In this document: piece by piece, positions 34,800 through 45,005 of the stretch
Numbering within the stretch: the stretch's first letter is position 1
Layout: each line of letters starts with the position of its first letter
Source: Karstenula rhodostoma CBS 690.94
Lineage: Eukaryota; Ascomycota; Dothideomycetes; Pleosporales; Didymosphaeriaceae
Assembly (NCBI GenBank): GCA_010093485.1
Contig: MU001497.1
Span: 314,181-378,180, forward strand
Direction: 5' to 3'
DNA length: 64,000 nt
Notes under the pieces: model-generated
What the model saw: only the letters and a program-made list of their open reading frames with translations
The model's database searches: none
Told to the model about the DNA's origin: nothing
Program-made: the position numbers and the translations under genes

Positions 34800-36146
34800 A
34801 TGGCCGCGGATAGAACACCAGACGTGCAGCAGAAGGAGAGCCAAATTCGCGCGTCTGTCCTGCACGGCGCGGGAGACCTGAGAATCGTATGCTTTCCACG
34901 CCCGTCTTCTACGGGCTCCAACTGATTTGCGCAGGAAAACCGTTCTCTTTTCCCGCCAGGTCCCACAGACGTCCAAGTAGCTGTCCGCTCCACCGGGCTC
35001 TGCGGCTCAGATCTCCACTACTACCGACATTACCGCAATGGCGACATTATCGTGCGCGAGCCCATGTCGCTTGGGCACGAGTCCGCAGGCGTAGTCGTAG
35101 CTGTGGGTTCTGAAGTAGAAAAGTCGCAAAAGTTCCAGGTAGGCGACAAGGTGGCTCTGGAGGTAGGGCAGCCTTGCGAGCAGTGCGACCGGTGTAAGGA
35201 GGGAAGGTATAATATTTGCAAAGAGATGAAGTTCAGAAGTAGCGCAAAAGCCTTTCCGCACGCCCAAGGAACGCTACAGGATAAAATTAACCATCCCGCA
35301 GCATGGTGTCACAAGTAGGTGAAAACAGTCTGGAAGCGCAGCAAAGCTGACATTTAGCAGGCTTCCAGAAAATGTCTCGCTTGATCTTGGTGCACTTCTA
35401 GAACCGCTCGGAGTCGCAATTCAAGCAACAAAAAGAGCACAGCTTCCCGTTGGCGCGACGGTCTTGGTATTCGGCGCAGGTGCGGTGGGGTTGTTGGTCG
35501 CGGCAATGGCAAAGATATCGGGCGCCAGCACTGTCGTGATAGCAGATATCGATTCCGGACGGGTGAACTTCGCTGTGGAGCACAACTTTGCGCATCGAAG
35601 CTTCACCGTGCCGCTGAAGCGTGGTCAGACCATAGAGGAGAATCTCGAAATCGCAAAGGAGACAGCTGCTGAGATTGCCAAAACAACAAAAGTAAGCGGT
35701 GGAGCAGTCGGCGAGGTGGATGCTGTGTTCGAGTGCACAGGTGTGCCTTCTTGTGTACAAGCATCGATATACGTAAGTGTAGTGACATGCATTCCAACCC
35801 TGGATGGTATCCTGACTGTAAACAGGCAACGCGACCGGGCGGCAAGGTGTTGCTCATCGGCATGGGCACTCCCATTCAAACGCTCCCCATCTCAGCCGCA
35901 GCGCTCCGCGAAGTCGATATCATGGGTGTCTTCCGATACGCGAACACATATCCTACCGGCGTCGAGGTAGTGTCGAAGAAGGGCCCCGATTACCCAGACT
36001 TCTCAAAGCTCATTACACATCGGTACAAGGGCCTCGAGTCGGCGGAGGAGGCCTTCAACATGGCTGGAAAGACCAAGGACGACAACGGCAATCTCGTAAT
36101 CAAGGTCCTGATTGAGACTGGAGATGGCGACAGGGCGAACCTCTGA
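34800..36146 (+). CDS. Zinc-dependent medium-chain dehydrogenase (sorbitol/L-idonate type), four exons
   Basis: Exons 34800-34886, 34935-35314, 35361-35772 and 35826-36146 join in phase to 399 residues. Catalytic zinc ligands lie in GLCGSDLHYY and GHESAGVVV. The structural-zinc cysteines are visible in CEQCDRCKEGRYNIC, and the nucleotide-binding GAGAVGLLVAAM precedes VVIADIDSGR (Asp after the second strand, which fits NAD+). This is the sorbitol/xylitol/L-idonate dehydrogenase class. In its context it could oxidise L-idonate to 5-keto-D-gluconate, the substrate proposed for the adjacent SDR; sorbitol or xylitol are equally possible from sequence alone. Confidence 0.92.
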
Positions 36147-37019
36147 GCGTGCGTTACATGGATCGATGGTGTTTGAAGCTGTAGAAGCTAGGGTAGCTGT
36201 TTCAAAAAGTCGAAATTCAATGTTGTCATTGTTCCCCAAAAACAACCGTACCTGAGCAACCCCTTGAAACATGACGTAGGCGGGATGTCTTGCAGGGGTC
36301 AAGGCGTTTCCCCACGTTCACGTGCATTCACCTGGTCGCATTTGCTGTCTTCGGGTGTCTCGCTGCGGTTAATTCGCCCGCCGCAGTTCAGCCTCAACAC
36401 CCCACATCAGCTTCCTTTCCCCAGATATTCTCGCCTCCGCGTCCCTTGTCTGGGGTCGTCTCGCGCCAAATATGGCATATCGATTCCAGAATTTTTGTCG
36501 AATGGGGAAACTTTCCCCTCTCGCCGGAATCCCGATGACCAAACGTAGTAAGCAGCTAGCCACAGCACATGCACACGTTTGCCCACCGACACGTCCAACG
36601 CCATCGCCCTCGCCATCGCCATCGCCCTCGACGCGATGTACGCTTGTCCTTCGGCACATTTTGTCGAGCAGCCGCGCCGCCAGCACTAGCCCCGAGTCCG
36701 CCCCGGACGCGCAGATCGGAGATTATCGCCGGCAACACGGGGGAAATGTGGAGTATGGGGTAGACCAGCCAGACAAAACGGCAAACCGCACGCGTCCAGA
36801 AAAGATAGAAACGGAGATCTCCGGCTCAGAATCGCCCAGTCCCTGGAAGCTATGGCCACACGGTTCCGTCGGCAGGCGGTGAGAGCGTGGGACGTAGGAT
36901 TCCGCTCCTGATGTTTCAACGCACATCCCTCTACGAGTTGCATTGCGACGCAGCATCCCCCCCTTCGTACTTCCGCCAGGTCTCTCAATTGACTTTCCCA
37001 CAACTCGCCAAACCACACA
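36147..37019. other. Intergenic region between cluster genes
   Basis: 873 bp. Holds a CCATCGCC-type simple repeat (about 36598-36632) and short GC-rich frames; no gene supported. The promoter of the Gfo/Idh/MocA gene should lie in its 3' part. Confidence 0.4.
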
Positions 37020-38165
37020 ATGGCTCCTCAGCTCCGCAGACTCCAGATTGCCGTCTCCGGCCTGGGCCGCATGGGCGCCCGCCATGCAAACCACTTTCTG
37101 CACCGCACGCCGCGGGCAGAGCTCGTGGCGGCATTCACGCCCGATCCCAAGGAGCTTGCATGGGCAAAGGAGAACCTCGAGCCATGGGGCGTCAAGATCT
37201 ACTCTGACTACGACGAAATGCTGAAGCACACGGGCCTGGAGGCCGTATGCGTAGCCACGGCCACCACAGTGCACGCCGAGCACACCATCAAAGCCATCGA
37301 AGCCGGAAAGCATGTCCTCTGCGAGAAGCCGCTGAGCACAAAGCTCGACATCGTACGTCCCAGCACGCATCCCCCAAACACACCCGAACTAACCCCCCCA
37401 CAGTCGGAGCAAGTCCTCCGCGTCTCCAAAGCGCACCCCAACCTCAAAGTAATGTGCGGCTTCTCCCGCCGCTTCGACGCCTCCTACCTCGCCGCCCACC
37501 GCGCCGCATCCTCAGGCTCCATCGGCCGCCCGACCATCCTCCGCTCCCAAACCTGCGACAAATACGACCCCTCTGGCTTCTTCGTCGCCTACGCCGAATT
37601 CAGCGGCGGCATCTTCGTCGACTGCAACATCCACGACATCGACCTCGCGCTCTGGTTCTTCTCCGCGGACAAGTCCCCCCTCCCAAAGCTAAAGAGCGTA
37701 ATGGCCGTTGGCGTTACGGCGCTCGAGCCCGACCTCGCCAAGCACGGCGACGTCGACAACGGCGTCGGCGTCGTCGAGTTCCACGACGGCCAGATTGCGT
37801 ATTTTTACAGCTCCAGGATGAACGCGCCTGGCCAGCACGATACGACGGAGATTATCGGCACCCAGGGCAAATTAACTGTCAATGCGAATCCTACGCTTTC
37901 CCTCACTGAGGCGCACACCCCTAATGGCATCAGCCGCGAGATACCCCAGAACTACTACGAGCGCTTCCAGGAAGCGTTTGTCGAGGAGGCAAGGCAGTTC
38001 GCTGACGCGGTGCTGGATGATAAGGTGGTGCCCGTCGATATGGAGAGTAGCGTCGAGGCTGTGCGGATAGGTGTTGCGCTGCAGGAGTCGCTGCGGAGTG
38101 GGAAGAAGCTGTTCTTCGACAGGAGGGGGAATCAGGTTGAGGATGGGGCGAGGGCGAAGTTGTAG
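37020..38165 (+). CDS. Gfo/Idh/MocA oxidoreductase, inositol-2-dehydrogenase-like
   Basis: Exons 37020-37352 and 37404-38165 join in phase over a 51-bp intron (GTACGT...CACAG; no stop inside, but removing it restores LDI-SEQVL), giving 364 residues. The Rossmann start is AVSGLGRMGARHANHF. The family's EKP motif (LCEKPLSTK) and the catalytic block VDCNIHDIDLALWFF (Asp/His) are intact, and GFSRRFD and STEIIGTQG-like TTEIIGTQGKL follow. Closest by memory are myo-inositol/scyllo-inositol 2-dehydrogenases. Next to MIOX it may act on inositol itself or on a keto-acid of the glucuronate route. Confidence 0.9.
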   Translation: MAPQLRRLQIAVSGLGRMGARHANHFLHRTPRAELVAAFTPDPKELAWAKENLEPWGVKIYSDYDEMLKHTGLEAVCVATATTVHAEHTIKAIEAGKHVLCEKPLSTKLDIVRPSTHPPNTPELTPPQSEQVLRVSKAHPNLKVMCGFSRRFDASYLAAHRAASSGSIGRPTILRSQTCDKYDPSGFFVAYAEFSGGIFVDCNIHDIDLALWFFSADKSPLPKLKSVMAVGVTALEPDLAKHGDVDNGVGVVEFHDGQIAYFYSSRMNAPGQHDTTEIIGTQGKLTVNANPTLSLTEAHTPNGISREIPQNYYERFQEAFVEEARQFADAVLDDKVVPVDMESSVEAVRIGVALQESLRSGKKLFFDRRGNQVEDGARAKL

Positions 38166-38716
38166 ATAAACTCATGTTAAGTGTTTAGAATAGACCCTCT
38201 CCCTGTGCGATGAATAGACTTTTCATATTCTCTGTCTCTAGCATTGTTGAGGCCGCACCCTCTGTCCACGCTCTGATACTTGCCTAATTCAGTGAAGATG
38301 CATTCCCTCTCCCAAATATTCCATGCCATAGCAGCAACACTTGCATAACCAAGAAACTACCTCATTGCACAGCAACCCATCGTCCTCGCTCGTGCAGCAA
38401 GTCGCCTCATCTTACATCCCAAGCTGCATGTCTTCCATCAAACACATACAAAAAACCCGCAGTTGATAAAGAACTTTTTTATTTGCATTTCCATAGCACG
38501 TCTTCCGTAACTAATCATCCATCCACAAAGGCACATGTCGTAACAAAAAAAAGCCTTGTATGTAGACCCATCCATCCATCCGTCCATCCAAGCTGCGCCA
38601 AACCCAGCCCATACCGACCAATCCCATGCCATGCCATGCGATACCATGCAATGCTCGCGTCATAACGTCACGTCGTCTCGCGTTCCAATCCCGTCTTTTC
38701 CTCGAGCTACAAAGGC
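38166..38716. other. Convergent 3' intergenic region with CATC repeat
   Basis: 551 bp between convergent genes. A short CATC/CATG tetranucleotide-type repeat lies at about 38566-38590 and again near 38620-38650. No gene supported. Confidence 0.45.
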
Positions 38717-41700
38717 TTATCGCACAGGCAGACCCTCCACGTTCTCAAACGCAAAGCTCGGCGAACCGGGCTCTGCTGATCCTGCCTGTGGCGGCAACTC
38801 CTCCTTCCTTGCGCCCTGGCTACCATCCTCGTTAACGAGGGTGCCTGCCTTGCCGCCCTCTTCGATGGCCACAATCTCCACAGCCACGCACTTCTGCACC
38901 GTCTGCTTGAGTCCCGGCACCATTGCGCGCAGCGTGACGAGCTCGTCAAACGGCAGCTGGCGGTTGAGCACAACGTCAGCAGACTCGCCGTTGTCGAGGC
39001 GCCGCTTGAGCCCGTTGATGAACGGCATCGCCTTCTTGCTCTCGGCCTTGTCGACGCTCTTGGAGATGGTCTTGATGTCGATGTTGGGGTACTCGTTGCG
39101 CAGGAGGTCGATGTACTTCTTCTGCCACTCGGGGAAGCTGTTTGCCGAGAAGATGGTAATCTTCTTGTCCTTCTTGGGGTCGAACAGCGCGGCCTTGCCC
39201 TTTGCGAGACGCTTGACGGCCTGGCCCTCGGCGGAGGTGATGTTGGATTGGGTGGAGCGGACGAACTCGCGGGCGGCCGTGAGACCGGCGTCTGTGACGG
39301 GGACGGACGGGTACAGGGCGTTCTGAACAGTGGAGGGCTTCTTGAGCACTTCGAGCCAGATGTACTCAGCCCAGTGAGGAGCAAAGGGCGTGACGAGGAG
39401 GGCTTGCAGCTCAATGTAGCGCTTGGCGAGATCTTCGTGCATGCCGATACCTGCAGCCTTGGTGGCCTCGCGGTAGAAGTCGCGCGCAGCGGTGAAGTCG
39501 TAGTACGCGGCTTTGAGGGCAGACTTGTACATGGTAGTCTCGTAGTGTTTGCGGGCCTCGGTGACAAGAGAGTTAAGCTCGTTGTCGAACAAGTTGTCGA
39601 GAAGCACGCGTGGGCTGCCAGACTTGCGCTGCACTACATCGATGTTCTTGATGCGCTCCTTGATGGCCTCCTTGTACTTGTCACTGTCTTCGACAATGAT
39701 AGCGTCTCGGACCATCTCCTCACACCACTTCCTGAGCTCGAACAGCTTCAAGATGTTGGCATTCGCGACCGCCTCTTCGAAATTAGCGTCTTCGATACCG
39801 TCACCAGCGTCAGCGAGCGCAACACGAGTGGCGTCGGCACCGAACTTCTCGACGGCGCCCTGGATGGTGAGGAAGTTTCCGGTCGACTTGCTCATCTTCT
39901 CTCCGTTGAGCATCAGGTGACCGTTCACGCGGAAAGAGCGAGGTTGGTTCTCCTTGGGGAATATGGCTGCGTGGACGTAGAGGTTGAAGGTGAGATGGTT
40001 CTGGATCAGATCTTTGCCAGATGCACGCATGTCAAGCGGGTACCAGTAGTCGAAGTGGCGTCTCAGCGTCTGGATGTCCTTCTTGGGGATGGTCGTCTCC
40101 GGAATGGCTCCTCGGTCGCGGCGTCCAAGAACGTAATCCCAGACATCATCGGACATCTGCTCAGGCTTGACACCTAGAGGACCAACTTCCTTGCCGAACA
40201 TGTCCTTGTGAAGCAGATGGGCGAAGCTGTAGTACGATTGGTAGATGGTGGAGTCACTGAGGGATTCGACCATGACAGACTCATCCCAGGGCAGCCTCGT
40301 TCCAAGACCGTACGAGCGTGCGCAAGCCCAGTTAGCGAGCCAGTTGACGACCTGCTGGAAAGCATTCTTGGCCTCGGGGTAGTAAAGCTCCATGTCTTCA
40401 ATCTGTTGCATGACCTGGGCGGCCCACTCGCCGTCTCCGCCGTTCTCGGCAGTGCCGTAGTTCATGAACCACTGATCGAGCAGGGCTGCCGTGCATTCAT
40501 CGCCAGAACGCGACACGACCTTGCCGTCGGGCTCACCGTAGCCAAATGCGAGGCCTTGTTCAATGAGCTGCTTGCGGACGAGGTACTTTGCGTCTTCAAC
40601 CTTCTTGCCCTTAAAGTCTCCGTAGATCATGGTTCCCTTGTAGAAGCCCTCCTTGTATGCTTTCTCCTTCGCCTCTTCGAGCTTCCTTGTGTCTTTGGGT
40701 GACTGGATCTTGAGGCTCTCGACAAGGTGCTTGGCGGTGAGGTCTCCGAACGAAGGTGTTGAGATGATGGGTAGAATATCGTCGAAGTGGACCCATTCTT
40801 TCTGGATGCCGTAGTATTCAGCCTTCTTTGCGAGGTCGAGGGAGGTGATGTAATCGTCGGGTGAGTCTGAAGGTACGCATGTGACGACTGCCGTGCCCTT
40901 TGTGTCTTTGACGGTCTCCATGGGAAGTATTCGGACGCCCTCAGTGAGGACTGAGAAAGGAGCGTTGACGATGGTGCCGACGAGTTCCTTGCCGACAAGA
41001 GTCGCGACTTGCGGGAAGACGCCCCATTCGGGGAAGATGCCTTGGTAGGCCATGTTGCGCGCCGCACGTGGGGAGCAGACAAAGTATTCGGAGCCGCACT
41101 GGAAAATGCCATACTTGAGGGTCGGGCCAACGAAGCACGACGTCTGGCCGTACATGGTCTCGGGTCGGAGGGTCGCGGGGACGAAGAAAACGTTGGCATC
41201 GGCGGGTAGCTTTCCGTCCAGTTCCTTCTTGGCTATCTCAGACCACTCTTTCACCTTCATCTTCAGCGCAGTGTATTCCTGTACGGTGACACCCTCTCCG
41301 CTGGCACGGTCGTGGTCGAGGCAGGCCTGTCCGTCCTTGGGCGAGTAGACGGTATATCGTTTTGCGAATATGATCTTGCCCATCTCCTTGAGCTTGCGCA
41401 TTTGCCACCGGACGAAGCTATCGAAGTATGGGTTGGCGTCGGTCGTGACGAATTGGCGCCGCCAGTCCAGGCGGGCTCCGAACGAGGTCAGGTCGCGCTT
41501 CGCGAGCGGCGGGAAGTACTCGATCCAGTGGTACGGGTCTGCGAACTTGTGAATCTCCTCGAGCGGTATGCCTTGGGCGAGCATGATCTGGAACTGGTAT
41601 TTCGCCTTGACCACTTTGCTCGCAGCCTTGCCCTTCTTTGCGGAGAACTTGGACAGGTCGGTGCGGGTCTCGGATTGTGTGGGTGCGGGAGGAACGGCGC

Positions 41701-42214
41701 CATCGGCCGGGCCCTCTTCTACGATGTCGTCGACGGGGCAGCGCTCGAAGTTCTTGCCGAACAGCTCGACCTCGCGGATGAGCTTGTCGGAGCATGCTTT
41801 GATGGGCATGCCAGTCAGATGGTAGCCGAGCGGCCAGAGGGTGCGCTTGCCCTGCATTCGCGAGAAGCCGGCGGTGAACTCGATCTTGGAGGCGGTGAAG
41901 CCGTGGCCGGCGTGGAGGGCGCCGTTCATGTAGGGGAATGCGAAGTTGCCGAGCCATTTTGGGTATTTCTCGTGCAGCTGGTCAGGTGTGGTTGTGTCGA
42001 AGGGCTCCTCGTCTATGGAGGGCGCCTCGGGCTCGAAGACATGCGCGTCGGCCCATTGTTGTTGGAACTTCTTCTCTTCCTTGATCAGAGCGTCGCGCTT
42101 TTCCGTGTTTTCGATTTTGAGAGTGTTGGAGCTACTGAGTTCGGGGTCCAGAGCGCTGAGCGTAGCCTTCACGGCGCTGCTGGGAATGTTCGCGGGGGCT
42201 GGCGCTTCCGCCAT
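38717..42214 (-). CDS. CDC60: Cytosolic leucyl-tRNA synthetase
   Basis: Uninterrupted frame of 1165 residues from the first ATG at 42214 (MAEAPAPANIPSS); the frame is open for 77 further codons upstream but only from a CTG. Class Ia landmarks: HIGH-type motif in PYMNGALHAGHGF (His101/His104), RTLWPLGYHLTGMPI, editing-domain segments such as LRPETMYGQTSCFVGP (threonine-rich TxxT replaced as in eukaryotic LeuRS) and the KMSKS loop exactly (residues 773-777, GEKMSKSTGNFL). Length and the C-terminal extension fit the eukaryotic cytosolic enzyme, not the mitochondrial one. It charges tRNA-Leu in the cytosol. It is divergent from a small membrane protein at 42530. Confidence 0.96.
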   Translation of the reverse strand: MAEAPAPANIPSSAVKATLSALDPELSSSNTLKIENTEKRDALIKEEKKFQQQWADAHVFEPEAPSIDEEPFDTTTPDQLHEKYPKWLGNFAFPYMNGALHAGHGFTASKIEFTAGFSRMQGKRTLWPLGYHLTGMPIKACSDKLIREVELFGKNFERCPVDDIVEEGPADGAVPPAPTQSETRTDLSKFSAKKGKAASKVVKAKYQFQIMLAQGIPLEEIHKFADPYHWIEYFPPLAKRDLTSFGARLDWRRQFVTTDANPYFDSFVRWQMRKLKEMGKIIFAKRYTVYSPKDGQACLDHDRASGEGVTVQEYTALKMKVKEWSEIAKKELDGKLPADANVFFVPATLRPETMYGQTSCFVGPTLKYGIFQCGSEYFVCSPRAARNMAYQGIFPEWGVFPQVATLVGKELVGTIVNAPFSVLTEGVRILPMETVKDTKGTAVVTCVPSDSPDDYITSLDLAKKAEYYGIQKEWVHFDDILPIISTPSFGDLTAKHLVESLKIQSPKDTRKLEEAKEKAYKEGFYKGTMIYGDFKGKKVEDAKYLVRKQLIEQGLAFGYGEPDGKVVSRSGDECTAALLDQWFMNYGTAENGGDGEWAAQVMQQIEDMELYYPEAKNAFQQVVNWLANWACARSYGLGTRLPWDESVMVESLSDSTIYQSYYSFAHLLHKDMFGKEVGPLGVKPEQMSDDVWDYVLGRRDRGAIPETTIPKKDIQTLRRHFDYWYPLDMRASGKDLIQNHLTFNLYVHAAIFPKENQPRSFRVNGHLMLNGEKMSKSTGNFLTIQGAVEKFGADATRVALADAGDGIEDANFEEAVANANILKLFELRKWCEEMVRDAIIVEDSDKYKEAIKERIKNIDVVQRKSGSPRVLLDNLFDNELNSLVTEARKHYETTMYKSALKAAYYDFTAARDFYREATKAAGIGMHEDLAKRYIELQALLVTPFAPHWAEYIWLEVLKKPSTVQNALYPSVPVTDAGLTAAREFVRSTQSNITSAEGQAVKRLAKGKAALFDPKKDKKITIFSANSFPEWQKKYIDLLRNEYPNIDIKTISKSVDKAESKKAMPFINGLKRRLDNGESADVVLNRQLPFDELVTLRAMVPGLKQTVQKCVAVEIVAIEEGGKAGTLVNEDGSQGARKEELPPQAGSAEPGSPSFAFENVEGLPVR

Positions 42215-42529
42215 GGTGGAGGAAGTCGAGAGGTGTGCAAGGAGCGTGTGGGCGGCCGGGGCAGTTGGGGCGGTGGGAAAGAGGTGGTCGCGGGTGCGAG
42301 TGTTGATGGTGGGGGCTGCGCGGGGCAGAGTCACAGTAGGCCAGTCGAAAAAACCAAAGACGAGAGCGGAAACCGGTGGTGGCGTCGGGGCCGTGCGCGG
42401 CCGGGCCGGGGGTGCTGAGAGCTCCTGGCAAACGGACGTCAGCAAACCTTCTCAATCCAAACACCACGACGCGACATCCGACGCGACACTCGACGCGACA
42501 CTCGACGCATCGACGCGCCCTCGGCCACA
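42215..42529. promoter_or_regulatory. Divergent promoter region, LeuRS / small membrane protein
   Basis: 315 bp, with repeated GACGCGACA/CGACGC units just before the plus-strand start (about 42468-42515). Confidence 0.4.
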
Positions 42530-43003
42530 ATGCTCCAGCTGCTCGCGCGCCTGCTCGGACGGGCCCCGAAATCGGACCTGCCGCCCTTCAACTTCGCCCT
42601 GAACCGCCACAAAGCAAAGAAGCATTGGCCGCCCAACCTCCGCGTCCTCACCGAGAAGCAGCAGTTCCGCTTCGAGCGCAAGTTCAAGCGCCGCCTGCGC
42701 CTCAAGTCCATCAAGCCCCAGTGGCAGAAGTGGACCAAGATCGTCCAGTGGAACCTCATCGGCTTCGTCGTCGTCTACGGCGTCCTCTTCCACGACTTCG
42801 CAAAGGACTCGATGAACCCGAGGCCCGGCGAGCAGCCCTTCAAGACGCTGCGGGAGAAGATGTGGGGGATCTGGGATGGGATGTGGACACATACCTCTAC
42901 TGCTGAGGGTACCAGCCAGGTGGAAGCTCGCACCCGATTAGCGGACGAATCGGCGGCGCCAACTGCCACCACGACGGGCGATCGTACTGTGACGAGTCAG
43001 TAA
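42530..43003 (+). CDS. Small basic single-pass membrane protein, possibly mitochondrial
   Basis: 157 residues in one exon (MLQLLARLLGRAPKSD...). The N-terminal ~80 residues are very basic (KAKKHWPP, RFERKFKRRLRLKS). One hydrophobic helix follows (WNLIGFVVVYGVLFHDF), then a short polar tail. The basic, acid-poor start could be a mitochondrial targeting sequence. Composition and length fit small inner-membrane assembly or ribosome-associated proteins, but I do not recognise the family. The Thr/Ala-rich last 40 residues look unconserved. Confidence 0.7.
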   Translation: MLQLLARLLGRAPKSDLPPFNFALNRHKAKKHWPPNLRVLTEKQQFRFERKFKRRLRLKSIKPQWQKWTKIVQWNLIGFVVVYGVLFHDFAKDSMNPRPGEQPFKTLREKMWGIWDGMWTHTSTAEGTSQVEARTRLADESAAPTATTTGDRTVTSQ

Positions 43004-43271
43004 AAGATACAGAAATAGAAAGAGAATGGGACTTGTGAGCCAAGTTTCTTCACGGATGGCGCTTGATGAAGTGCAAAGAGTGCTATACGTACCAGACGCC
43101 GGGGCGTGCCCAACTCGAAGCCATTAGCAACCGTCTCTCTGAATAAGGTTGGCAGTACTCACCTCCCCGACCACCCGATCGTGCCGTGGCCAGTGCTCCA
43201 CGACCCCTGCGCATACGTGAGCAAAGCGCCCGGAATCGTTTGGAAAGCCACCCCTTCGAAACCCCGGGGGA

Positions 43272-43764
43272 CTACTTACTCCGCGAGCCCTTCTCCACCC
43301 ACGTTTCCCATCCAGAACTGTGGAGGTGTACACAGCCGTACACCTCCCAGCGCCTACAACCCGTCAGCAATAGTCAGCAACTGCCAGCCTCTACACTCTT
43401 ACTGGTTAGGCACCAACACCAGCAGCCTGATGGTGGCCCACGGGTCCCTCGGGTTCCCATGCCGCCCCTTCACGACCTCCACCCCCGTGAAGGCCCCAAG
43501 GGGGAATCTCATGGCCCCCATGTGCCGCCTGCAGCCCACAGCCACAGCGGAGACCAGAGAATGCCCCCTATGGCGGACCATCAGGGCCTGGACCCAGAGG
43601 CGCTCCTCTGCGCTCACCTCCGGAGCCCACCAGACCCGCTCCTGCACCCGCGGGGTGCTGTCTCGTATTAGCTTCAGTTCAATCAAGTTGTCAGTCCTGC
43701 CCGCAATCGCTACCCTACGCCCTGTGAGTCACATTCACAGTCGCAGGTAGCCCTGCTCCATCAT
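43272..43764 (-). CDS. Possible small three-exon protein, unknown
   Basis: A consistent model: exons 43764-43739, 43696-43403 and 43353-43272, phases closing to 133 residues (MMEQGYLRLTDNLIELKLI...). The second intron is excellent (GTAAGAG donor, TGCTGAC branch, GTTGTAG acceptor, 49 bp) and yields RWEVYGCVHLHSSGWETW at the end. The first intron is only 42 bp with a weaker donor (GTGAAT), so the start is uncertain. The interior (RVWWAPEVSAEERLWVQAL, HRGHSLVSAVAVGCRRHMG) has good protein texture. The opposite strand also carries a long frame, which I read as the shadow. Family unknown. Confidence 0.5.
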
Positions 43765-44592
43765 AGTGTAGCCAGAGTAGAATCAGTGTTGCGGTGCGAG
43801 AAGGCGATGGTAGACTTGAGTTCTTGTTGATGACTGTTGGACAGATAGATGTATCGTGTCGCGTGACTTTGGTTTGGATGGCGGCAGCTGGTAATAGTAG
43901 GAGACAGCATGTTGACGTTGTGCTGTGTGCCGAAGCAGAGTTGTATATAAGGACGTGTCATGTTTTGACTGGATATAATCGTATCCGTGGGATGGTGTGA
44001 GAACAGGACTTCAAGCTTCATGTAGTGAGAAGCAGACGCCGCAGCAGGCTTTCGATCAGGCTCCGAAGTCCAGACAGCGGGAAAAGAGATATACTTGTCC
44101 GGCCCCTCGATATGTCTCCATCCTCTCAACGACACACAGGACACTCGAGCTGTCGTGTCGTCGTGAAACCAGCTTCGCCGAAGAACTTGTGGCGATCGTC
44201 TTGCTGGCATAAACTGCTTTCAACCTGCCATTGCCGACTTTTGAACGTGGAACCCGCTTGGCGCATCGAAGAGCTTCGCCAGCGTGTAGTGTTGGCTGTC
44301 GATATCTTGTCCAGCTCTTCTGTCGCAGCTTGTCTAGGTAGAGGGTCATTCCAGCTCGGGCGCAGCCGTGTAACGCTTGCATCGCAGGTGCCGTATCGTC
44401 TTCGTAGTCCAGGTGCGGGTCCAGATGCTCCGGGTCCAGATCCAGTTCTTTCCAAATCCAGAGGGCTCCAGTCTTCCAAAAGCACAAAAGGGAACTCTCA
44501 AAGGGCAAAGGTAGGGGAAACACCGGGAAGACCACAACATCACGGCATAGAGTACTTACACCTGCTGCTGGTTCGCCATTTCGCTGGCGAGG

Positions 44593-44608
44593 GCGGCTGC
44601 GGCTGCGG

Positions 44609-44641
<33 letters not shown>

Positions 44642-44665
44642 TTGCTGCTGTTGCTGCTGCTGCTT

Positions 44666-44696
<31 letters not shown>

Positions 44697-44709
44697 TGCT
44701 GCTGCTGCG
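44593..44709. repeat. CTG/CAG trinucleotide repeat tract
   Basis: About 117 bp of CTG with TTG and TTC variants on the plus strand (CAG/CAA/GAA on the minus strand). The minus strand can read poly-Gln or poly-Ala depending on frame. Interrupted repeats like this are length-polymorphic. Confidence 0.85.
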
Positions 44710-45005
44710 GAGGGCGAGGGCGAGGGCGCGGCGGCTGCGGTGGTCAGCGTATCGGTGTCTCCTGCTCCTCGTGAGCAGGCAGACTGGGGTTGGAGAGAAG
44801 AAGCAGCTGGGCGGGGAAATTTTCTATTTATGTGGGCGCCGGGCGCTGCGTTTGCCTTCACCTTCACCGTGGCAACGAGCGGGCCGTGGCAACGAGCGCG
44901 AGGGCGGAGAAGGCGCAGGTGAAGGCGACGACCAAACAGCTCAGCAGGCGAGGCGTAGGCGCCAGGCAAGCTCAGATACAGTGAAGGAGGAAGCTGTTAC
45001 AATTA

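Noticed and set aside
41312..42418. 368-codon plus-strand frame
   Set aside because: Lies entirely opposite the leucyl-tRNA synthetase coding sequence and its leader; composition is that of an antisense shadow.
43106..43750. 214-codon plus-strand frame
   Set aside because: Pro/Ser/Thr-rich with irregular composition; the opposing spliced model has better protein texture and a strong intron.
44025..44774. 249-codon plus-strand frame with poly-Cys
   Set aside because: The poly-Cys tail is only the CTG/TGC repeat read in one frame.
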